From contig JAAAIG010000855.1 of the NCBI GenBank assembly GCA_015852425.1, positions 1 through 16,195 on the forward strand: 16,195 nucleotides of DNA, in the 5' to 3' direction. The position numbers and the translations under genes were made by a program. This DNA is from Gryganskiella cystojenkinii (taxonomy: Eukaryota; Mortierellomycota; Mortierellomycetes; Mortierellales; Mortierellaceae). Shown piece after piece: positions 9,592 to 16,195 of this stretch. The notes beneath the pieces were generated by a model. The model worked only from the letters and a program-made list of their open reading frames with translations. It was not told where the DNA came from and made no database searches. Each line of letters opens with the position of its first letter. The first letter of the stretch is position 1.

Positions 9592-10769
9592 ATGTTGCGC
9601 ACACTCACCACAAGGATTGCCTCGCCTTCAAGAGTCGCCTTCAGGTCATTCCATCAGAATGCCCCCTTGAAGGATCAGATGTCTCGTAAGACTCCCCTCT
9701 GCTCCGCTTATCCACTGCCTGTTGACAAAAACCGCTTCACAGCTAAAGTCTCTCTTTGAAGCAGATCGCAGACCATTTACTCACTTACAATTAAACTGTT
9801 GCCTCGACTTCTTTCGAATCCATGTAGGCGCCGAGGTCTCTGGGAAGCGTTTCTGGGAAGTTGCAGGAATCAAGGAAGTTGGCGATCGTGTTGCTGTCAC
9901 TTTGGATAACAGAGTCCTCAAGACCCCTGCTGGAAACCCTTTGACTCTCCCCAAGGAACAGAAGCATCTAGCTATTATGATCGCTGGTGAATGGCAAGGA
10001 CAGAAGGCTCTCTTGAAGTCGCACTCGTTGCCCATGGTGAGGCATCTTTGTCTGATCTGCCGATATGATTTGGAAGTGTTGGTGCCGAATCCATCCAATC
10101 CGTCAATATGTTAACTTGTGCATATTCTCGCATTTATGATAGACCTCTCTTGTTGCCAGAGCGATCGATGGATTCATCGGAAACGAACAGGGACGCAAGG
10201 AGACGCTGGATCGTCTGATCAAGTTCTTGGACACGGATTCGATCTGCTACCAACAGGATTTCCCTGATTCGATCGTTCAGGCACAGACCAAGCATTGGCA
10301 ACCCATCTTGAAATGGGTTGGTGAGGAATACGGTCTCGACATCAAGGTTTCTCAGGGAATCACCTTTGTCCAGCAGGATGATGCTGTCAAGGACAAGCTC
10401 AGAGAGATTGTTGACAGCATGTCTGATATTGAGCTTGCAGGTATGATGGAGGAGACCATGTTGTGTGATAGGCGATGTATTATTATTATTTTCTTGCGGT
10501 CGACATTTTTGCTTACACTCCTATCTTTGTGTGTATGCTCTTCAATCTTAGCTTTCGAGAGAGCCACCTTGACTGCCAAGTCCTTCTTGATTGGTCTCGC
10601 AGTCGTGAAGAGACATCTTTCTGTGGAGAAGGCGTGGACGGCAGCACAGCTCGAGGTTTTGGATCAGATTGAGCGTTGGGGCGAGGTCGAGGACAGCCAC
10701 GATGTTGATCGTGAGTTCATCAAGAGTCAGTTGGCTAGTGCTCGTCTTGCCAACATTGAATCATACTAG
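9592..10769 (+). CDS. ATP12: ATP12 family chaperone, mitochondrial F1-ATPase assembly factor
   Basis: Exons 9592-9685, 9828-10036, 10143-10440 and 10552-10769 join in frame to 272 residues. The first exon encodes a mitochondrial presequence rich in Arg, Ser and Thr and free of acidic residues until residue 28 (MLRTLTTRIASPSRVAFRSF). The ATP12 domain follows: GKRFWEVAGI, VTLDNRVLKTPAGNPLTLP, then AGEWQGQ, and across the second intron LPM-TSLVARAIDG, which is the family's conserved MPxTSLVAxAID motif. The C-terminal block AFERATLTAKSFLIGLAVVK and ERWGEVED also fits the family. Atp12 binds free F1 alpha subunit in the matrix and hands it on for alpha3beta3 assembly of ATP synthase. The start codon is the only ATG in frame before the presequence. 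It shares a promoter with MZM1, another respiratory assembly factor. Confidence 0.93.
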
Positions 10770-10807
10770 TTTTCTCTTACCAAGAAGCGAACCATCAAAA
10801 TTGTATA

Positions 10808-10813
10808 TTTATT
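10808..10813 (-). terminator. possible polyadenylation signal AATAAA for the minus-strand gene at 10887-11876
   Basis: Read on the minus strand, AATAAA lies 74 bases past the stop codon of the hypothetical gene. It sits in the 117-base convergent gap with ATP12, which is AT-rich and has no room for another gene. Confidence 0.35.
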
Positions 10814-10886
10814 ATTAAAACGACATAGAAAGATCACAATTTGTGTAACTGATAGTTTTTAACTGGGCAATCGTGCGTTTTATCAG

Positions 10887-11876
10887 CTACGAATCATCGT
10901 CGGGAACATCCCATGCTCGAGGCACCAATGCTACTGGGACCAACCAAGTGCTGGCCAGAATCACACCTTTACCCTCGTTTTGAGCCTTGATCACCGCGAA
11001 TTCTAATCCAACATAAGCTGCAATATATCCAAGAAACGGCACAATCGCCGGGACGACCAGGCCGACGGAACCGAGAAACCCGAGGAAGGCTGAGGAGACG
11101 TCCTGAGCAGATCCAATCCTTGACAGAGCATCCTGGGGGATAAAGATCTCGTACCCCCACCAGTATGCATGACTTGAGACGGTATCCTTGGAGGGACGGA
11201 ACTTGACCAAAGTAACAGATGCCTTTGTCACTGTTGTTTCAACACCAGCCTCTTTGTCCTCGGATCTTTCGACAGCAGACTCCTCGTTATCGTTCGCATT
11301 TTCGTGAGGGGCGGTCTTTTTACGACCAACGGTGACAGCCAATGTTGCTGCAGCGGCAGAGGTTGCAGCAGCAGCAGCGATAGTTGTAGCGGCGACCACA
11401 GTTGGCGCATCAGGTCGATTCCTCTGCAATGGTTCCTGTTTGATAGGATCTTTGCTCTTGACGTTGCTAATTTTCATTTTGCTGTTGTTATTGTTGTTGG
11501 TCTTGTTTGCCTTGGACTCTGCGGCGGCATTCGCAAAGGAGACCACGGCTTCGGTGATGGCGTTGTCAACTTCAGAACGGTGGGCCAGCTCCCGTTCTCC
11601 CTGTTCTCCATCGAAGCTGCTATCATCGCTATCCATATCGATCCCTTCATCAACATGCCAACCATCGGCCTTCGGGCAGGGTTCTGGCATGCTCTTGAGG
11701 ATCTCGATTACACCCGCGAGGGCCTCGGGTCGCTGGAGAGCCTTGATGGCGAGTTTGTTACGATGCGCATGAGAGGAATGATCGGCTCCTGTGAGGATAT
11801 CTCGGACTCGATGAGCGATCGATTCCTGGTACTCTTGGGTGAGTGCTGGCGGCGCTCTGGACCAGAAAAATCCCAT
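10887..11876 (-). CDS. uncharacterised protein with Ala-rich stretch and hydrophobic WWGYE C-terminal domain
   Basis: A single uninterrupted exon of 329 residues, unusual beside its intron-rich neighbours. Residues 1-70 are a mixed helical region. Residues 75-155 are acidic, then Asn/Lys-rich, with an IKQE sequence (145-148) that matches the SUMO-site pattern. Residues 159-183 are an uncharged Ala/Thr/Val-rich run that could be a membrane segment. Residues 235-325 look like a folded domain: HAYWWGYEIFIP, a hydrophobic stretch at about 263-298 broken by VVPAIVPFLGY, then GKGVILASTWLVPVALVPRAW. I have a weak memory of fungal proteins of unknown function sharing this WWG(Y/F)E...GKGV...TW...P...W layout, but cannot check it. 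The start follows CTATACCGCC, an acceptable context. A membrane or membrane-binding role is possible; no function is assigned. Confidence 0.75.
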   Translation of the reverse strand: MGFFWSRAPPALTQEYQESIAHRVRDILTGADHSSHAHRNKLAIKALQRPEALAGVIEILKSMPEPCPKADGWHVDEGIDMDSDDSSFDGEQGERELAHRSEVDNAITEAVVSFANAAAESKANKTNNNNNSKMKISNVKSKDPIKQEPLQRNRPDAPTVVAATTIAAAAATSAAAATLAVTVGRKKTAPHENANDNEESAVERSEDKEAGVETTVTKASVTLVKFRPSKDTVSSHAYWWGYEIFIPQDALSRIGSAQDVSSAFLGFLGSVGLVVPAIVPFLGYIAAYVGLEFAVIKAQNEGKGVILASTWLVPVALVPRAWDVPDDDS

Positions 11877-12281
11877 GGCGGTATAGATGGAGGGGGATTG
11901 TTTGGGAACAAAGAGTTATCAAGGGCTGTTCGGAAGGGGATATGAATGAGAGAAGAGGAAGAAAAGAAAAAAGCAAAAAACAACGATGACCGATCATCCC
12001 CACGTTTGTTGAAGACGCATCCCCCCTTTTTTTGCCTGTCAGCTGGAGTGTTTGGGGGCTGCAGAAAATTATGTCAATGGGTCACGTGTGATGTCAAAAA
12101 TGGCTGGCTTCGCCCACACAACACACGTCAGGTCCCGGGGTAATGAAGATCGGGATGTCTCCTTTTCTTGTGCCTCCAAGACGGCTGTCCTCTGTCAGAT
12201 CTCGGCACTCAAGTTAGGTTGACAATCTACTGGATTTCGATCAAACCTCGGCTTTGATGTCTCCTTGCTGCTCAGGTAGCC
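11877..12281. promoter_or_regulatory. divergent intergenic region upstream of the 10887-11876 gene
   Basis: This is 405 bases between the minus-strand hypothetical gene and the tentative plus-strand gene. It has a purine-rich stretch (about 11946-11985), a T-run near 12027, and a GGTCACGTG box at 12080-12088. I see no convincing exon in it. Confidence 0.45.
12080..12088 (+). promoter_or_regulatory. CACGTG E-box (GGTCACGTG)
   Basis: Identical over nine bases to the box upstream of SWD2 at 6196-6204. It lies about 204 bases upstream of the minus-strand gene at 10887-11876 and about 194 bases upstream of the tentative gene at 12282, so it could serve either. Its role as a bHLH site is inferred from the core. 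Confidence 0.35.
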
Positions 12282-13167
12282 ATGATCCTGAATGTGCGCT
12301 CTGGTTTCAGGGCTCTCTCGGTCCTATTGTATGGTTCAGTTATCGGGCAATGGTTCGTTATTCTGGAATACTTGTGCAAGTGAACCTCGGAAGGTGCTCC
12401 ACCGTCAAGTCTTGGATCTGTCGATGAATGTTGACCTCCTGTGCTCGTCTTGTTTTCTTCGAACCAGTCGTCGCCGGAAGGATGCCGTGAGCGCCGAGAT
12501 GGTCTTTAGGACTAAAAAGGTAGTGCCGAGTACAGGAAAACTGCGGAAGCTATGGAAACTCTTGTTATAGACTTCGATTGTCTTCGACCTTGGTCAACGT
12601 CATACTAGATCCCAGTTCAGCCCAAGCAGGATGTGACATTAACAACAATATCAATAACAGCGAGAACCAAGTTGACGATGAAAGGGGCCTTTGGTGCAAG
12701 CCTAAATGGCTGCGAGGCGAGACTCTACTCGACAAACACCTTGAGTCACTGACGGTCCATAATCTCGGGATCAAGGTTAGATGGCACGACCAATTTTTTA
12801 ACGAACTCTGCTCCTATGTTTCCGGTCCATTCATCTGCTATCTGATCTGGGTCGCCTACGGTTGATACGTGGTCTGAAAAGTTGCTTTTTGCAGTTCTGG
12901 TCAATCGATAGAGCAGGGGACGTTCAATAGAGTCAATGGCTGGATCTTTGTCGTCTTTTGCTCTGTCTTTATACTGAGAACAAGACCCGCGGGGACCTTG
13001 AGCGGAACAAACGAAAGGTATCAAGTTCTGGGCCGAGGAATCTGGCTAGAAATCAGAGGAGGAGGATGATGACGACGCGGATCAAGAAGAGGGCGAGGGG
13101 GAAAGCAGTCAAGGACAATAAGAAGAGGAAGGCGAGGGAGAGGAAGAGTTTTGGGATGGCGAAGTAG
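12282..13167 (+). CDS. tentative three-exon gene, basic-tailed protein of unknown function
   Basis: A consistent model is 12282-12379, 12571-12775 and 12931-13167, giving 179 residues. Exon 1 gives MILNVRSGFRALSVLLYGSV and on to FVILEYLC, a hydrophobic segment that could be a signal anchor. Exon 2 has an Asn-rich patch (CDINNNINNSENQ) and WCKPKWLRGETLLDKHLESL. Its codons end mostly in C or G like those of the neighbouring genes. Exon 3 ends in a Lys/Arg-rich tail. Phases agree exactly at both junctions, and introns are GT-AG (12380-12570 and 12776-12930). An alternative last exon from an acceptor at 13048-13049 would instead give an acidic SEEEDDDD tail in frame, and reading through the second donor stops at 12865. 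Exon 2 is the strongest part. The whole may be a degenerate or lineage-specific gene. Confidence 0.33.
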
Positions 13168-13331
13168 AGGGTCTTTGCCTTGAGTAAACCCTATCACTTT
13201 GTGCGGACTTTTTGAAGTCTGTGCGCCACCGTTTGTAAGGCTTTGCCACGAAAACCTTCCTCTTCCTTCTTTTGCTTCCGTTCATCCCATCCGATCATTG
13301 TTCCATCACCTTCTCACTCATTACATCTACC

Positions 13332-14119
13332 ATGGCTACCATCGACGCTACCACCGCTCCCCAGGCTAACAAGTTCCAGGCCACTGACATTGAAGAACGC
13401 GATGGTTTTGTCGAATACTGCAAGTTGCGCACATGTGAGCGCATGGACGTCGAGCATGTCGATGGTAAATGTCACCCCCCTATCATTTCTGCCCAGAGGA
13501 ACCACGAGAAACGAGACGTAGCCAAGCTTACCAATGAGAATCAGTGTTACTTGAATTCATCTTGACAGTTGCTCAGCTACGAAAAACACAGGCTAAAGCC
13601 CCTTGGCTAAACCGCAGCTGGCGCCTTGCTATTTGACTGACCTTCCCAACTTCTTTTTAACCTTTTATAATAGAGCTCGAAGAGGCTGAGGATACCGATG
13701 TGGACAAGATGCGTGTGATTGCTATCGAGTCCAAGATTGAGTGGCGTGGATTCACGGATGATATGAAGACCGTAAGGAGAGAGAGGACGCGGTAATTGGT
13801 GACGTTGATGGTGTACCACTGAAAACTCACCATTCCCTTTGTTTCTCAAAAACGTTTTTTTAGTTCTGGATCAAGCGTGCCTCTGTTAAGTCAACCTTAG
13901 AATGTAAGTTCCAAGCAGGGATAGACTCCGAAGCGAAGAACAAACGGCAACATAAGATCCCATGAGTCTAACATGTCATCAACTTTTTTCTTGATTTTTT
14001 TTTTTTTTTTTTTGGCTATCGTAGCTTGGAAGGCATTCATGACTGAGAACAACGTCACGGTTCCCGCCGTCTATGCAACCGGGCCCCCTACCACCGGACC
14101 TTACGCACATGCTCATTAA
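13332..14119 (+). CDS. unrecognised small acidic 121-residue protein, four exons
   Basis: Exons 13332-13464, 13674-13771, 13864-13903 and 14025-14119 join in frame with GT-AG introns, stop TAA. The start ATG sits in a strong context (ACCATGG) after a pyrimidine-rich leader. The protein has a polar N-terminus, a CKLRTC pair of cysteines near residue 35, an acidic patch (ELEEAEDTDVDK), a block SKIEWRGFTDDMKTFWIKRA and a TLESWKAFMTENN block near residue 90. It ends Pro/Thr-rich with YAHAH. I see no signal peptide or membrane segment. Codon choice favours GCT, ACC, AAG, TTC and GTC, as in well-expressed fungal genes. I do not recognise the family. Four phase-consistent exons, one of only 40 bases, make the gene itself credible. 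It converges on the protease gene. Confidence 0.75.
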
Positions 14120-14174
14120 AAATGGACAAATATTGATTAGGATTATTAATGTTGTTTGTGTTGTTTATGTTTTA

Positions 14175-14199
14175 ACGGAAACCGCACAGCGGTTTTCGT
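14175..14199. terminator. hairpin in the convergent 3' region
   Basis: ACGGAAACCGC (14175-14185) and GCGGTTTTCGT (14189-14199) are inverted repeats matching at 10 of 11 positions around an ACA loop. The hairpin lies in the 150-base gap between the stop codons of the convergent genes (14119 and 14270), so a transcript of either strand could form it. A role in 3'-end formation or in keeping convergent transcripts apart is inference. Confidence 0.4.
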
Positions 14200-14269
14200 A
14201 AAGATTACAAGGATAAATGGCGATATACAAAGAGAGCTGAGCTATTTGGTGGCAGCCTCGACGGCAGAT

Positions 14270-15744
14270 CTACTTCCGACGGACTGGTGCAATCCCTACG
14301 GACATGTTTTCTACATCAAAGACACAGTAGTTGTTGCGAATAAACACATCCCCAAAGACCATCACATCACCAGGAGTGGCTGTGACAGCACTGTAACAGT
14401 ACCCAGGTTTGGTCTTGACTTTTTCACGGACCAGATCCTTCCGTCGAACCGAAAAGGTCTTGCCACCCATTACGAAATCGATCGACCCGTCCTTATTGGA
14501 ATCACAGGGTAAGATCCAACCCTCCCACGGATCCGATTTCGCACCGATCGCCTTGTTGACCTTTTTAGCATGTGCGATTGGGAACACTAGGAGAGTCGTC
14601 CCCGTGTCTATAATTGTCTCGCCGTGGATACCCGACATATCAACCCCGTCTAACTTGACACTCTGAACTTTGACCTGCCAAAACTTTGGGTGCGTGATTG
14701 GTAGATATGTCAAGTCACCCTCGAATCTTGTCTCGTCAATCGATCCAAAAATGAACTCGCCATCGCCACCGTTAGGGTCATTTGAAGGCCCATCCCCGTT
14801 TCCGAGCCAGACCCCAAAAACGGGTGAAGGTATCAGCTCATGGCGGAGGATACTACCGAGAACGGTCTGACTGATTTGACCATTCACCAGACTCTCGGCA
14901 CGAGAGACATCGTCCATGACCAATGCTGATAACCCAGGGAATCCTAATCCAAACACCCCATCGACGACATCTTCAAGAAACGCGCTGGATTCTTGGTCGG
15001 CCATGCCAAAGAGTTGGTTCGGGATAGTGATCTCTGAAAACTCGAGCCGGTCGATGGCCAGGTGACCACTGACGGTTGAGCCATCTCCGTAAGCTATTTT
15101 CCATGGCGTTTCGAGTTCGGTGACCGTTGAGGACATGGAAGGATCAAACCTGGAATGAAGCTTACACTTGTGATTATCGCATTTCATCGAGGGGACCCAG
15201 AGATCTGAGGAACCTGTGTCCATATCTAGTTTGAACATTTGAGGTGGTGTTCCGATTCCGACGATTCCATAGTACTAATAGAGTAAAAAAAGAGTATAGA
15301 TCAGCTCCACTGCAACACCAACGGAAGATATAATTGTGAATCTACGTTTTTGCTGTCTCTCGCCAGCAAAGGCGTTTTTTTCAATCTCACCTCGACATCG
15401 TTCTCCACATCAGTCAAGGGCTGTCGACCGAAATCACGGGCACGAAGACGACCATTATGGTGCCCATATTTCTTCAACGTCTTGAACGCGCGAGCTCGAG
15501 TATTTTGTCGATAATGCGTGTTCTTGTGGATAGGAATTCTAATTGATCAATATTTAAAGATTCGAATTTGTTTTCAAAGACTTCTTGCCCACTTCTTCTT
15601 CGTCGAAATAGATAATGTCATTCATTGTTACAGTAATGACAAGAACAAAAACACTTACCTGAACGCTCCGGCGGCATTAACGACTGCGATGCAACAGGCC
15701 GAGATGGCTAGTGAACAAAGAGCCGTTGTAGACCAGAGTCTCAT
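14270..15744 (-). CDS. secreted pepsin-like aspartic protease (family A1)
   Basis: Minus-strand exons 15744-15659, 15538-15391 and 15274-14270 join in frame to 412 residues. Exon 1 encodes a signal peptide (MRLWSTTALCSLAISACCIA, cleavage probably after VVNA near residue 24). Residues ~25-78 form a basic propeptide rich in Arg, Lys and His, typical of A1 zymogens that self-activate in acid. The mature enzyme starts near YYGIVGIGTPPQ and has the first catalytic motif DTGSSDLWVPS (Asp97), the flap YGDGS (Tyr140) and the second motif DTGTTLLVF (Asp301). Cysteine pairs expected of the fold are visible: C110/C115 just after the first motif, and C335/C371. The length is normal for the family. A secreted endopeptidase with nutritional or vacuolar roles is likely; the substrate cannot be told from sequence. 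Confidence 0.94.
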
Positions 15745-16195
15745 TTATCGAAAAGAAGCAACGGAGTGGATAGAGGTATCCAGGATGAATAGCCGAGGAT
15801 TTATAGGTAATTGTGATTTTGAAAAGAACGACAAGAGTGAAGAGCAAAGTAAAGGCAGATAGTTGAAGGCACCACCAGCGAAAGGCAGATGGCGCGAAAA
15901 GGAAAGGATGAACAGAAAAATATTTCAAGATTTTGATGTTCCAGTAGGCGTCTTTATAGAGCAAAAGGTTTGTCTCTTATCTTGGAGATGTAGGGTATGT
16001 GGGCTAAGGGAGGGGTTGTTGTTAAAGAACGGGGGCGGATCAAGGGAAAAGGGTCGCGTTTGAGGAACATAAACTGGTCCTCGTCATCGTCCGACGAGAA
16101 CTTAATGGTCTCGGAAAGAGATACTCGATACTTTGGCAACAAGATCACGACTCATCCTAAAAGGCGCGTCTCTATTTTTTTTTTTTTTTAGTTTC
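15745..16195. other. right-end non-coding region upstream of the protease
   Basis: About 450 bases with no exon I can support. Besides the TATA-like element it holds a purine-rich stretch on the plus strand (about 15880-15920 and 16025-16050) and ends in a long T-run. Short open frames exist on both strands but lack recognisable motifs. Confidence 0.45.
15799..15805 (-). promoter_or_regulatory. possible TATA box of the aspartic protease gene
   Basis: On the minus strand the sequence reads TATAAAT, 54 bases upstream of the protease start codon. Position and sequence suit a core promoter element with a short leader. No transcript start is known. Confidence 0.4.

Noticed and set aside
11304..11945. 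213-codon open frame on the plus strand
   Set aside because: Antisense to the intronless hypothetical gene. The Ser/Cys/Gly-rich start is the shadow of the Ala-coding run, and the minus-strand frame is longer with ordered domain-like sequence.
12746..13024. 92-codon open frame on the minus strand
   Set aside because: Overlaps the tentative plus-strand gene. The plus-strand exon has better codon use, and no splice partners were found for the minus frame.
13995..14013. Run of 19 T as a retroelement or polyA remnant
   Set aside because: It lies just before the acceptor of the third intron of the 13332-14119 gene, so it is best explained as an extended pyrimidine tract.
14156..14512. 118-codon open frame on the plus strand
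   Set aside because: Antisense to the C-terminal part of the aspartic protease, whose catalytic motifs are certain.
15954..16148. Minus-strand frame with an acidic stretch (SSDDDEDQ) at the right edge
   Set aside because: Only 64 codons, with no clear splice sites or family motif. It could be the end of a gene beyond the window, but cannot be supported.
1..16195. Transposons, CRISPR arrays, tRNA or rRNA genes, viral genes
   Set aside because: No transposase or reverse-transcriptase motifs, terminal repeats, spaced repeats, cloverleaf sequences or viral hallmark proteins were seen on either strand.

Overview
The window is nuclear DNA from a filamentous fungus. All the genes that can be read have several short GT-AG introns, mostly about 90-210 bases, and there are no operons or ribosome binding sites. 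The proteins are typical fungal ones: a Tea1-type kelch/coiled-coil polarity protein, Swd2, Mzm1, Atp12 and a secreted pepsin-like protease. The intron-rich genes, roughly even base composition, and Asn/Ser/Pro-rich linkers suggest an early-diverging lineage such as the Mucoromycota (Mortierella-like). That placement is an inference and is not proven by any marker in the window.

Layout, left to right. (1) About 144-5964, + strand: the 3' portion of a large kelch-repeat/coiled-coil gene whose start lies outside or at the left edge. (2) 6408-8224, +: a six-exon WD40 gene, the Swd2/WDR82 subunit of COMPASS and the cleavage/polyadenylation machinery. (3) 8386-9275, -: MZM1/LYRM7, a LYR-family complex III (Rieske) assembly factor, with a 21-base microexon. 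(4) 9592-10769, +: ATP12, the F1-ATPase alpha-subunit assembly chaperone, diverging from MZM1 across a 316-base shared promoter. (5) 10887-11876, -: a single-exon gene of unknown function with an Ala-rich stretch and a hydrophobic C-terminal WWGYE...GKGV...PRAW domain. (6) 12282-13167, +: a tentative three-exon gene with an N-terminal hydrophobic segment and a very basic tail. (7) 13332-14119, +: a four-exon gene for an unrecognised 121-residue acidic protein with codon use suggesting good expression. (8) 14270-15744, -: a three-exon secreted aspartic protease. The last 450 bases are its upstream region.

The genes are mostly housekeeping functions that do not form one pathway. The exception is the MZM1/ATP12 pair, two mitochondrial respiratory-complex assembly factors that share a divergent promoter. 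No transposon, CRISPR array, tRNA or rRNA was seen. The most novel material is in the three unrecognised genes between 10.9 and 14.1 kb and in the MZM1 microexon and cysteine tail. No clear new multi-gene system is present.
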